Source of the DNA: JANLTX01 sp049840835
Lineage (GTDB): Bacteria > Armatimonadota > Armatimonadia > Armatimonadales > Armatimonadaceae
Assembly: GCA_049840835.1 (NCBI GenBank)
Contig: JASGJG010000003.1
Span: 434,001 to 498,000, forward strand
DNA length: 64,000 nt
Direction of reading: 5' to 3'
How positions within the stretch are numbered: the first letter of the stretch is position 1; every line of letters starts with the position of its first letter. The notes under the pieces are model-generated. The model worked only from the letters and a program-made list of their open reading frames with translations. It was not told the DNA's origin and did not search any database. Made by a program: the position numbers and the translations under genes. Of this stretch, positions 34,540 to 44,532 are shown one piece after another.

Positions 34540-36578
34540 AGATAGATTTTATTTTTGATGTGTAAATTTCTTCTGAAGATTGATTGTCTATAGTGTTGTA
34601 GAGGGTTTGTAGTTTTTTTGAAATTGATATATTGCCAGATTTGTTTTTTACATTATATAAAACATAGCATTGATCATTTTCTTCCATGTCATCTTTTCGC
34701 CAATAGATAATTGCATTTTTGTCATCAAAGAAGCCAAAAACATTATTGAATCCAACTTCTCTATGTAGGGACATTGGCATTATCATGCCTGTTATCATGA
34801 AATAAGACACTCCTGTGATTAAGCATGTGAAATATTCAATATATCTGGTAGCATCTTCCGGGAAAATAGAATTATGATTTGTATTTGACCATATAATAAA
34901 TGAAATTATTGCAGATACAAGGCAGAATAAAGCCATGATATTTAGACAAAAATTAATTCTAGAGATAAAATTCTTATCGCTATAGATGATGAAAAGCGAA
35001 CGGTTTTGCAATAGTAGGTAAATAAGACTGAATTTGTAATTAATATAGTGTGAAATACATAATATATGCAATTAATTGTAAAATATTTGATATTAAATAC
35101 ATTTATTGTGTTCAATGTTGTATTTATTGCATGGATAGAGAATGCATGTAATAGTAAGAAGCATATGATTATTCCTAGTATGCTGAAGCAGATATGAAGC
35201 AGTGTGAAGATTAGTTTAGGGTGTTCGAAATCAAGATCTTTTATTTCGATAGGGAATTTAGGATCATTAAATTTTTTCTTGCTAATGTCATGCAGGTTTT
35301 TGTATTCGCGATTGGAATCAATGTCTTTTATTCGCTTAGTGATGATTTGTTGGCGGGATTTGTGAATTCTTAAAATTAAGAAAAATCTATATACGGCATA
35401 TATACAACATGTGATTGGTATAAGTGAATAATCTCTCATTATATGAGCGTTGTGTGGTGAGCCGTAATATATTAATGATCCGTATAGATAATAAATTACA
35501 AAAAATGCAGAAGTGACAAGTGAAACTATAAATATGGAATTTGCTGACCTGTATTCAATTTGCTGGCGTCCACCCAGAAGGCATAGATACAATCCTAGAA
35601 ATAGTAGGGTGATGCCTATTCCGAAATTAAAAGATAACTCGGAATGAAGCAAGAAAGATCGAGGACTGTCTGGTCTGTCAGAGACAAGTATTAAGCCGAT
35701 AGTAGCTGCCAGTATGTTCATGCCACATGCAAGAATAAATATGGCGACGGATCCTTGATACAGATATGCATCTTGAGGTCTAACACGTCTGTTATTGCTG
35801 CCGCGTCTTTCTAGAAGCATGACAGCGACTGTTAATGCGAATCCTGAGAGGACACCACAAAGCTGGCTCTCATAGCCACCTAGTTGCTGGAAATTTGTTA
35901 TTGGTGATTTATTGAATCCATATAATTCACCAATAGTTGTTCTTCGCATATATTCATATCCATTTATTTCTTTAAATACTATATCAATTTTGTCAGTCAT
36001 ATAAAAATTATTAAATATAGAAAGGTTGCGAGGATAGGCTTCATAATGTTGCTGTCCGATTTTTGCTCTACTGCGGAAATTTTCTATTGGTTCGGTGTAG
36101 GAAGGTTTAAAAAGAACCTGTCTTTGGAAATCACCATTATGTAGATATCCGTTTTCAGGCTCAGGGTAACCATAACTTGTTTTAGAATGATGTATGGTAT
36201 AAGAGATTCTTAATAAGAAATTTTCATTAATCGCAAGTTCTGATAATGGTATAGATGTTTGATGGAAAGATTGATTTACAGGAATTGATGGAAGAATAGA
36301 AAATGATGCAATGCAAAAGAAAAAAATACTACAGATAATATTCGTCTGAGCTTCTTATTATCACTGAGTCTTTTGTATAATATTCTGTCGAGCTCTCTAT
36401 CTGAATTATTTTTTGATGAAGATTGTAATTGAGATTTGAATAATACTCTCAATGCTGAGCTTATTATTCTATGTATGGATTTTTTTAGAAATGCTAAAAT
36501 TAGGAAGATTATAAATACTATTATTGATGCAATTAATTTATTTATATTTAGCGGATGGAATCCTAATATGTTAAACAT
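34523..36578 (-). pseudogene. Large membrane protein of the AT-rich island, two frameshifts
   Basis: Three frames combine into one product of about 680 residues. Segment 1 (36578 to ~36325): helices IIVFIIFLILAFL and ILSVVFFF. Segment 2 (from ~36325 to ~35010) stays open well upstream of ATG 36000, adding PSIPVNQSFHQTSIPLSE and YPEPENGYLHNGDFQ, a probable extracytoplasmic loop. It then has five or more helices (GVLSGFALTVAVMLL, FILACGMNILAATIGLIL, GIGITLLFLGLYLCLLG). Segment 3 (to 34523): two helices and a soluble tail QCYVLYNVKN. The first shift coincides with an A7 run at 36320-36326. GC is near 30%, far below the flanks, so it was probably acquired. No family recognised. Confidence 0.55.
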
Positions 36579-36654
36579 AGATACACGTCTGTGAATGAAT
36601 TTTTGCAGAAGATATCACCAGGATTTTATGTTGTCAAATTTTGTTATGACGAAT

Positions 36655-37875
36655 CTATATATCCTTTCTCAGTGCTTTTTCCACGAAGAGTGGGGCTGCC
36701 AATCGGGCAGACGAGAGCGGGGCGTAGTTCCGCGAAACCGCTCGCATTCGAGCTTCGAGGTCCGGGTCGAAGCAGCGTAGTACCAGGCGCATAGGGCGAT
36801 CCGGGCGTGTCTCTTCAATGAGTGTGCGCGCGGCCAGTCCGATCTCCAGGTTGATAGCATCCGACGACACGGCAGCCACTACTGCCCGCGCTCGCAAGAA
36901 TCCGGCCTGGAGCAATATATCCGCGCGGGTGGCATCTCCAATCAATACTGGGAATAGCCGGGCGGCATCGTGCACGCGGTCATCTATTGGCACCGAGTCT
37001 ATCACTACCACCTTCTCACCGCGCTCATAGAGCCCACTCGCCACGGCCTCGCCCACGCTTCCCAGTCCGCAGACAATCACATGACCTTTGAACCGTCGCG
37101 CGTTCATTCGGGCCGTGAATCGGGCTAGCTCACCGGAGAGCATAAAGGTGGTGAAGGCGGAGGTAATCCCCGCCACTAAGAATACGCCGCCAACCATAAG
37201 AAAGATTCCAAACAGCTTGAGCAGCGGTGGCTCTTTTTGAAGATTGATATCCCCGTAGCCCACAGTTGCCAGAGTGGTTATCGTAAAGTAGGCAGCATCG
37301 ATTACCGACAGATTCATCTGTGTGTGAAAAACGGCAATACCACTGAAGAACAGGGTGAGCAAACCCAAAAAGAATAGCAGGGGAATACTCGCGGTCCGAG
37401 GCTTGCGCTTCTTTACCGTGGGGCGCGGGAGAGACTCCCGGCTCTCCTGTACCGGCGCTTCCAGGGCAGCGTCTACAAACGAGTCGGCGGCTAAAGTCGG
37501 AGGGGCGTAGGCCTCAATACCGAAGTCCTCCCGCAGTCGCTTCGCCAGGCGCTCCTCAGTCAGGCGCATCACCACAGGAATCTCCGGGTGTTTGGCACGA
37601 ACTTCAAGCGCTGCTTCCAGGCTCGCTTCATCGTCGGATGACGCGAGAATCATGGCGCGGCAGGTAGCTTCTCCGGCCTGTTCTCGCACATGGGCGAACC
37701 GGAAATCCCCAATGAGAATCCGTGCGCCCCACGCCTCAGCCTGCATAAGCTGGTCGGCCCGTGTGTTGGAGTGAGTGATAATACTCGCGCGGACTCCCTG
37801 CTTCTGCAGCTCATCCACGACGCGCAGCCCGAAGCGCCCCAGCCCACATACCAGCACGTCTCCGTCCTCACTCAC
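36655..37875 (-). CDS. RCK-channel-RCK potassium channel protein
   Basis: 406 residues in unusual order. Residues 1-135 are an RCK/TrkA-N Rossmann domain (VLVCGLGRFGLRVV, ARILIGDFR). Two helices (IPLLFFLGLLTLFFSGIAVF, ~165-184; LFGIFLMVGGVFLVAGI, ~220-236) flank a pore loop and selectivity filter TTLATVGYGD (~195-205). A second RCK domain follows (VIVCGLGSVGEAVA, PVLIGDATR). The filter predicts K+ selectivity. In most bacterial channels the RCK domains are C-terminal only. GTG start; a TACAAT box lies exactly six bases before it. Product in the cytoplasmic membrane. Confidence 0.88.
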   Translation of the reverse strand: MSEDGDVLVCGLGRFGLRVVDELQKQGVRASIITHSNTRADQLMQAEAWGARILIGDFRFAHVREQAGEATCRAMILASSDDEASLEAALEVRAKHPEIPVVMRLTEERLAKRLREDFGIEAYAPPTLAADSFVDAALEAPVQESRESLPRPTVKKRKPRTASIPLLFFLGLLTLFFSGIAVFHTQMNLSVIDAAYFTITTLATVGYGDINLQKEPPLLKLFGIFLMVGGVFLVAGITSAFTTFMLSGELARFTARMNARRFKGHVIVCGLGSVGEAVASGLYERGEKVVVIDSVPIDDRVHDAARLFPVLIGDATRADILLQAGFLRARAVVAAVSSDAINLEIGLAARTLIEETRPDRPMRLVLRCFDPDLEARMRAVSRNYAPLSSARLAAPLFVEKALRKDI

Positions 37876-37881
37876 GGGCGC

Positions 37882-37887
37882 ATTGTA
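37882..37887 (-). promoter_or_regulatory. -10-like TACAAT six bases before the channel GTG
   Basis: TACAAT, six bases, then GTG 37875, consistent with a leaderless transcript. No -35 recognised; the upstream region is the 21-bp palindrome. Confidence 0.45.
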
Positions 37888-37900
37888 ACATCACCCTGCC

Positions 37901-37945
37901 AGAATGCCCCCTATCCCCCAAGTATTGGGGGATAGGGGGCATTCT
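37901..37945. terminator. 21-bp perfect hairpin between two minus-strand genes
   Basis: Perfect 21-bp arms (37901-37921 and 37925-37945) with a 3-base loop, including runs of five C and five G. It sits 17 bases after the stop of the Wzz-like gene and just before the channel promoter. There is no T-run, so termination is likely but not typical; it could also be a repeat element. Confidence 0.55.
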
Positions 37946-37962
37946 AAGGGATCAACCAGCCC

Positions 37963-40062
37963 CTATTGAGTCTTATCGATAGAGGGAAGAGCAGGGCGCT
38001 CGTGAGTGATTACACCTGAGATATTCGGGGTGTAGCCATTGGTCAATAAGCGGCGGGCACGGGCCACGCTATCCTCGGCGGAAGTCTCCGGGGATGCCAC
38101 CAATACCAGGCCACCTGCAGCTCGCTCTAGAGAAGCTACAGCACGAGCATTCCAGACCGATGGGCCACAGACCAGAACCAGGTCCGTTTTCTCCGTAGTC
38201 GCCAGTTCCTCCAGGGTTTTGCGGAGAGCATCTTCGGTCAATGGGGTTTCATCGTCCGGGTCGCCTGCGGCCAGGAAGCGGAAGCCACCGTCTTCGGTGC
38301 GGTGCAGAAGCTCCGTCACACGGCGGCCAGACAGGGCATCTGCCAGACCGGGGGCATCCGGTTTCCCGAAGACCCTGTGCAGACGCGGATTCGCCCGGTC
38401 CGCGTCTACCAGCGTGATACGCAGGCCATCACGGAGGAGTAGAGCGGAAAGATAGGCGATCAGCGCGGCGCAAGAATCGTCGGAGCGGGTGCCGACCAGC
38501 AGGGCCACCGGAGCAGGAGCGCCGGGCACGCGGTGAGCCAGACCATAACCGATCTCGCGGAGCGCATCTTCGGTTGCAGCCCCACCAAGGGCCAGTTTGG
38601 GGGCCTGCGTGGTATGGGCTGGAAGCGCAGCGATCGGCGCGACACCGAGTAGGGGCACACCCGCTACGCTCGGCAGACCGGGCAGTGGCTCAGGAGCGGC
38701 TTCGGGTCGGGGCTCGCGCGGCGGGGGCGAGAGGAACTCGGCCAGCAGGCCCATGCCTAGAGAGAGTAAGATACCCAGACCAAGGGCCAGAGCCAGGTTC
38801 AGCTTCGGGTTCGGGCTAATGGGTAGGCCGGGGTCTCGCGCGGCATCCAGTACCTTGATATTGGGCAGGCGGGTCAGGTTGGCTACCTGAGACTTGATCT
38901 CACCCACCCGCGCCTCCTCGTAGAGCGCGTTCGCCCGCGCCTCAGTGCGCTTGAGCTGCTCATAGCGAGTGCGGAGCTGGGTCAGGTTGCGTTGCTCGAC
39001 TTGCAGGGTCCCCAATTGTGCCTGATTCTCCCGAATGCGGCGGGTATTGGTCTGCTGCTCCTGCTGCAGGCTCCACCACCGGGTGCGCGCCGTCTGGTAG
39101 TCCGGGTTCAGAGACATGCCCTTGGAGCCAACCGAATAGGCTTCTTTTTGAGCGCGGTCCAACTTCTCCTGAAGGGCCTTTATCTCCGAGTCGATACGCT
39201 GGACTTCAGGGCTGTCTGGCTGGAAGTCTTCCAGCGCCAGCTTACGCTCCGCGAGCTTATTATTGATATCTGTAGGAATGGAATCGATCAGCGGATTCTT
39301 CACCATAGGGTAGTTGGTGACGATCTCGCGCTGTTTGCTCAGCGTCTCCATCTGCCGCTTCGCTTCCGCGATCCCCGTATCTAAGATACCAGCCTGCTTG
39401 CGCGCTTCTTCTAAATCGGAACGCACCTGTGCGGTCTTGGCAGCGCGTATATTGAAGATGACCGCAGGGTCGGAGATACCCATGCGGCGGGCGAAGTCTT
39501 CGACCGCGCGGGTAGCGGCCTGCTTCTCCGCTTCCAGCTTGCGGGTGGCGGCATGGAGCTTGACTGCGGCTATGTTGCTCTTGCTGTCCGTTTCCCGGTT
39601 TACGCTTTGCTTATAGATACTGATGACACTGTTGGCGAGCGCTGCTGCGTCTGGTCCGGTGCTGGCGCGGGCGCTGATTTCGACAATAGGCGTGGGCGTC
39701 TTCACCGCGAAGGTAATCTTACCCATCAAGGCTTCTGGCGGATCGGTGGCCTTCGCTGCCTTGCCGACTTCAGCCATAAAGGCGCGCGACTTCATCTTCT
39801 CCACCTCGACATCGAGGGGACTGGAGGCGACACCGCCCAGGAAACTGGCGATACCTGGCGGGATAGAAGCAGGGAGAGGCGACTCGATTAACAGGCGTGC
39901 CTTCGCCTCATAAACCGGTGTCATCCGGCGAGTCAGATAGTGGGTCGCCGCTGGTACAGCAATTAGAGTTACCAGCATCAACGGCCAGCGTCGCTTGAAA
40001 AGGCGCGCAATATCTCGTGCTGTTATGGGCGGCGGCGGCCCCGGCTCCTCCCAGGTCATCAC
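37963..40062 (-). CDS. Wzz/BY-kinase-like polysaccharide chain protein with degenerate ATPase
   Basis: 699 residues. Wzz domain: first helix ~30-46 (WPLMLVTLIAVPAATHYL), long coiled coil (~170-410, QAATRAVEDFARRM, QREIVTNYPMV), GNVR-like region, second helix ~427-448 (LNLALALGLGILLSLGMGLL). The C-terminal ~220 residues resemble a BY-kinase/ParA domain (LRITLVDADRANPRLHRVFG, DLVLVCGP), but the Walker A position reads LLVGTRSDDSCAAL without Gly-Lys, and there is no C-terminal Tyr cluster. It probably controls polysaccharide chain length without kinase activity. Starts at GTG 40062 or ATG 40059; TATACT lies just upstream. Confidence 0.85.
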   Translation of the reverse strand: MMTWEEPGPPPPITARDIARLFKRRWPLMLVTLIAVPAATHYLTRRMTPVYEAKARLLIESPLPASIPPGIASFLGGVASSPLDVEVEKMKSRAFMAEVGKAAKATDPPEALMGKITFAVKTPTPIVEISARASTGPDAAALANSVISIYKQSVNRETDSKSNIAAVKLHAATRKLEAEKQAATRAVEDFARRMGISDPAVIFNIRAAKTAQVRSDLEEARKQAGILDTGIAEAKRQMETLSKQREIVTNYPMVKNPLIDSIPTDINNKLAERKLALEDFQPDSPEVQRIDSEIKALQEKLDRAQKEAYSVGSKGMSLNPDYQTARTRWWSLQQEQQTNTRRIRENQAQLGTLQVEQRNLTQLRTRYEQLKRTEARANALYEEARVGEIKSQVANLTRLPNIKVLDAARDPGLPISPNPKLNLALALGLGILLSLGMGLLAEFLSPPPREPRPEAAPEPLPGLPSVAGVPLLGVAPIAALPAHTTQAPKLALGGAATEDALREIGYGLAHRVPGAPAPVALLVGTRSDDSCAALIAYLSALLLRDGLRITLVDADRANPRLHRVFGKPDAPGLADALSGRRVTELLHRTEDGGFRFLAAGDPDDETPLTEDALRKTLEELATTEKTDLVLVCGPSVWNARAVASLERAAGGLVLVASPETSAEDSVARARRLLTNGYTPNISGVITHERPALPSIDKTQ

Positions 40063-40067
40063 CCTAG

Positions 40068-40073
40068 AGTATA
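40068..40073 (-). promoter_or_regulatory. TATACT -10 box close to the Wzz-like start
   Basis: TATACT is five bases before GTG 40062 and eight before ATG 40059, again implying a leaderless or nearly leaderless transcript. Confidence 0.4.
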
Positions 40074-40096
40074 TCGCGAACGCTTAAGCAACCGAT

Positions 40097-40597
40097 TCAG
40101 GCGGCCAGCGCGATGCGTACTTGCTGGCGGGCACGGTAGAGTCGGCTCTTGATTACGGGTGGGGTTAGCTGAGTGCGGGCGGCTATCTCCGCGTAGTCCA
40201 GCTCCTCTACATGGGCAAGCCACACCAACTGCCGAGCATCGCGGGGCAGGCGGGCCACCGCCTGGAGCACTCTATCGGCTTCCAGTTGGGTGAGCGCCCG
40301 ATCTTCTACATCCACGCTGGCCAGCGAAGACTCCATAAACTGCTTTTCTTCACGGGTGCGGCGTGCCTTGGCCGCCTCACAGCGGTTTAGAAACACGCTT
40401 CGCAGAATGCGCCGCAGCCAGCCCATAACCGCGCCTGGCTCCTGAAGCTGGTGGAAGCGGGTCCACGCGCGCATCAGGGTCTCCTGCACCAGGTCCTGCG
40501 CCTCGCTGTGATCACGGGTCATGGCAAGCGCCGCGCGGGTCAGGGCCTCACGGTGGGGCAGTACGGTTGTCTCAAAGCAGCCGATCATGTTATCCAT
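40097..40597 (-). CDS. ECF-family RNA polymerase sigma factor
   Basis: 166 residues from ATG 40597; the frame continues upstream into the TPR gene but the extension looks non-coding. Sigma region 2: LTRAALAMTRDHSEAQDLVQETLMRAW, with WLRRILRSVFLNRCEAAK. Region 4: LPRDARQLVWLAHVEELDYAEIAARTQ and VIKSRLYRARQQVR. No anti-sigma factor gene is visible next to it; the next gene downstream is the Wzz-like gene, 34 bases after its stop, which it may control. Confidence 0.9.
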   Translation of the reverse strand: MDNMIGCFETTVLPHREALTRAALAMTRDHSEAQDLVQETLMRAWTRFHQLQEPGAVMGWLRRILRSVFLNRCEAAKARRTREEKQFMESSLASVDVEDRALTQLEADRVLQAVARLPRDARQLVWLAHVEELDYAEIAARTQLTPPVIKSRLYRARQQVRIALAA

Positions 40598-40686
40598 TTT
40601 AGGAAATGCTTCCGTTCTCACGCATCGGGCGTGGGATGGAAAATGAGACCTCGGCTCTAGGTCTACAGACGGATATAGGCAGATTC

Positions 40687-42973
40687 TTAAGGTCCTGCTT
40701 CCTCCGGAGTTAATGCCTTCTCTGGTTCGCCCTCGGGAACAGCTTCTGCGGCGAATACATGTGCGTACTTCCGTGCTTTGGTGGCCAGAGGGTGTTTGGG
40801 ATAGCGGTTCACCAGCCTCGCCATGAGTTTGGCAGCTTCTTTCGGATGTTCCACTGCTGTGTTGATATCGCTCCACCAATCGTTGAAACCTGCCAGGCGG
40901 TCCGAAGCGCAGGCGGCACGATACAGAGCTAGTGGTGCGGTAGGGGTCTCCGGGTAGAGGCGCGCGATATCCAGGCAGAGTCGCCGCGCGTGGGCGTAGA
41001 CCTCGTGCTGGTACATGTAGCGCTGCACCGCCTTTCTATCTGCAGCACGCAGCACGCCCTCATTCCAATCCATAGTGAAATCCCACATGCGCCTGCCTTT
41101 CCAGAGCGGAGCATTGTAGAACTGAAGCAGCCCCTCCGTGTAGTACACACGAGCATAGGCATACATAGCGACGGCGCGCTCTTTTCTAGTACGAGCATGC
41201 CGCACGGCGAGGTGCAGCGGCTCCAGGCGGGCCAGTGTTTTCCACGGATCTGCTCCCTCAGTTCGATAGTCTTCCTCGGAGTATCTGGCGGTGGTTTTCA
41301 GCAGCAGGTCGTAGTCCTTCGGGTTCAGGCGCGTAAGACAGGCACGAGCAGAATCCCACTTCTCTAAGCGAAGGTACCGCAGCGCCAGGCTATAGTCCAG
41401 CAAGCCGCGCCGCCCAGGGTGTTCGCGCCGGGCTTGCCTTAAACTGGCTATCGGCATCCGCGCGTCGATTAAGTACGCCGCGTCTTCGTCGTACCCGATG
41501 GCGAGATACTGGTCCAGAGCGACATTAAAATCCTGTTGACCCTCGGCTACCAACGCCAGCAGCTCCCGTGCGCCGTGGCGCAGGCCGCTCTGAGGGCAGC
41601 CACTGAGCAGGCGCTCCAGATCACGCCGAGCACTTTGCAGGCGGTTCTTACGGTAGCGGCATGCGGCACGAACATAGAGCGCTCGCGCCCGAGTGGCTTC
41701 ATCGACTACATCTACACTCTCGCTTGCCCAGAAGATAGCCTGCTGGAGCTGGCGCTTCTGGTAATACGTTTCTGCCAGCCGAACCCGGACCTCATGGGAT
41801 AGCTGACTGGTATGATGTCGCCGCTGAAGCTCATCCGCCAGTCCGACCAGGCGCTCGATATCGGCGGGCTTATTGGTGCAGTGATAAAGCCGATAGTAGA
41901 GATAGGGAGCGGCCAGTGTGGGGTCGTTGTACAGCCGCTTCAGGAACATCTTGCCCTGTGGCACGGGCAACTTACTCAGGCTGTGAGCAATATTGCGAAC
42001 CGCATCTCGATACTCATGTGACTTTGTGGCACTATCTAGCTGGCGCAGGTTGGCAACAAGCTCCAGCCAGGGCCAGCACTCTTCTGAGGCAGCTCTAGCA
42101 GAGTTGCCATCACCTATCTGGCAGTAAATTCGGGCCGCTTTTTCGCGGTTCCCCTCGTGGAGTTCGGCCAGTGCTATCATCCCCTTGGCGGCGGTAGAAA
42201 AGCGTGTTTTTGGAAAGGAGCGCAAAAGCTGCTGCGCGGCGGCGCGCCCGGTGGCGATATTTGCTTTCTCATGCAGCAAGGTAGCACGCGCGATCATAAT
42301 GAGCGCGGCCTCTCGCTTCTCCCCTTGAGGAAAGTGATGTAGCTGGCTCTGCCAGGCGCAAGTAGCACGGAAGTAATCGTTCTGCTGCGCCAATATACAG
42401 GCACGCTGATAGGTGGCGTGCTCCCGGAGGGCTTCGGGCACCGCGCTATCTCGGACAAGTTTGCTCAGCACGGTATCAGCTTGTTGCCAGCGTGCCTCGT
42501 TGTCTGACTCCAGGTCATCGAGCGCATTGAAGTAGCGCCCCAGGTATGGGCGAAGCGCCATGCCATGACGGAGTAGCTCAGCTCTATCGCGCAGCCCGCC
42601 ATCGTCTCCGAAGCGCTTCGCCACGGCAGCGATTGCCTGCTGGGCTACTGCGCCAGTTCCCTGCGATAATCGCGGTGCGTACTTGCGCTATAGCTTTGGC
42701 ACGCAGAGAGCGGTGGTTGATAAGCCGTTGCGCATCACGCTCGGGGGATAGTTCCCAGTGATCGGTACCACCGCCACCGCCATCCCCCTGCGCTCCTGGC
42801 CGAATATCGGCTTCGTCTGTCCATGCCGACGCTCGGCGTGGCGGGAAGCCAAAATCGGGTTTGGCGCTGTTGAAGTGCACCGAGGCTAAGTGGTCCTCCC
42901 AGGTAGCCTTTGCACTGCCGCACCACAGTAATACGAAAGGGAGAATAACCCCGGACCATCGCATTCGTTTCAT
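40687..42973 (-). pseudogene. Secreted TPR-repeat protein, one frameshift
   Basis: Signal peptide MKRMRWSGVILPFVLLWCGS at 42973, then AIAQVRTAIIAG. The frame changes near 42655 and continues as GAVAQQAIAAVAKRFGDDGG down to 40687. Rebuilt length is about 760 residues, mostly helical TPR-like repeats (REHATYQRACILAQQ, ALAELHEGNREKAARIY, VRVRLAETYYQKRQLQQAIFWA, TARARALYVRAACRYRKN). Such proteins act as outer scaffolds. The start overlaps the end of the DUF3142-like gene (ATGA), so both are one operon. The shift is at a GGG run and may be a sequencing error. Confidence 0.72.
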
Positions 42974-44476
42974 TTAGAGAACTCTTCTAAACCTGTGTAA
43001 TTACCATCGCCGCTGGCATACGCCATTCGCCAGGCGATTTTCAGTTTTACCGGCGCGGAGCCGCGCAGCCGGAGCGGACCGCCTACCAATCGCTCCCCAG
43101 GAAAGAGGTGGGCAGCGGTAAGATGGACCCCATTGGAGCGAGGAATACTGGAGCGGTTCTGGGGCTGCCCGGTGAACGGCTGCGCGGACGTGAACTTACC
43201 TCGCTCCACATCGGTGAGTCGCCCCGGCTCAAAGAAGGTATTAAGCTCTATCGCGCCGGGACCCAGGGCGGGAGCAGCATTCCCTGAGTTTTGAAGCTCG
43301 ATAAAGACATCCGTGGCGCTCTCGCCACTGCCCTACCGCGTTCCACGGCGTAGACGGGCGAGTGCGAACGCGAATCTCTAGTTTCGGGCTCCGGTGAGGC
43401 TCCGCTGAGAAGGCTCTCTAAGGTAATCAGAGGCAGAGTAGAGGTCTCACCCGGCTCAGGCATGCGGAATAGAGCCACCCCAATACAATTGGTTGGGCGC
43501 TGCTCACAGAAAATCTTCCAGCAGCGGGCTAGCGAGTTGGGAGTCGGCAGGTCGTAGAGCACCCGGAAATCCCTTGCTGAAGTCCCCGTAAACTCGATCA
43601 ATCGCTCCCACTGTGCGGGTCGGTTGTGGCGCCCAGGCAGTGGAACTGGGAGTCGCTGACAAGGTAGTCCGCACTGGCGTCTCTATACGCCCCGCGTAGT
43701 CGCCCGGCAGCATCGAAAACAAGGGCATGCCCATAGGCGGGCAGCCCGGCGTAGAACGGTTTCCCCCGCTTCCCTGCAGCTATCAGGCCGCGCGCCAGCT
43801 TCTCCGGGTCGGAGATAGGGGCGAACTTAGCACGGGTACCTGGAGTGACCGCTTCGTAGAATTGTGGCGCAGAGAAATCCGTGGCATCCAAAACTGCATC
43901 CAGTGCACGGCTGGTGTACCAGGTGGGCAGCAGTGCTAGAGACAGCTGCCGGGGCGCGATTTTCGCTTTCAGTAGCGAGAGCATGCGCGCATAGCGTGGC
44001 AGCAAGCGGGTAGGGTAATCGAAATCGCACTGCGCCCCGGCCAGCTTGATGCCCATACGCGCCGCCTGCTGCTGAGTTTGCTCAAAAGCATCAGCCAGCG
44101 TACTCGCCAGTACTGCTTCAGGGATAGTCTCCAGTCGGCGCAGAGTGCCTGCGGAAGCATTGAACACAGCGTGAACTTCCATACCGTCTGCCGGGCCGAC
44201 CCACTGCTGAGGCAGGCGCATATGGAGCTTGCCATCGGTTTCAGAGTAAGCGACCTGACCAGAGTGCACGAAGAGCCGGGTTATGTTCAAGCGCTTGAGG
44301 GCCACAGCTTCTGGCGGCGTGATTCGGAGCGGGCGATGCCACCACCAGAGCGCGCGAATAGGTTCTGGCGGCGGAGCGGAGCGCTTGCAGCCAGACGTGG
44401 CAACGAGGCCCATACCGACAAACGTCAGCATCGTTTCCAATGGAGGCCGCAGGGGGGAAGGCATTACTAGCGCCAC
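42970..44476 (-). pseudogene. DUF3142-like lipoprotein, two frameshifts
   Basis: Rebuilt from three frames: 44476 to ~43620, ~43620 to ~43330, and ~43330 to 42970. About 495 residues. N-terminal signal with possible lipobox ATSGC if started at ATG 44434. Then ALWWWHRPLRITPPEA, GAQCDFDYPTRLLPRYARML, LALLPTW and FYAGLPAYGHALVFD, a TIM-barrel-like fold seen in DUF3142 proteins. The C-terminal part is beta-rich (FIELQNSGNAAPALGPG, LRLRGSAPVKLKIAW). The family is probably carbohydrate-related. It precedes and overlaps the TPR gene. The function of the pair is unknown. Confidence 0.65.
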
Positions 44477-44532
44477 CAGCCATTTCGCGAAAGAAGGGAC
44501 AATTCCTCTCTGCAGAGAACCGAGAAATTACT

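Noticed and set aside
40598..40879. 94-codon N-terminal extension of the sigma factor
   Set aside because: The extension overlaps the TPR gene and has no sigma-like sequence; ATG 40597 precedes region 2 at the normal distance.
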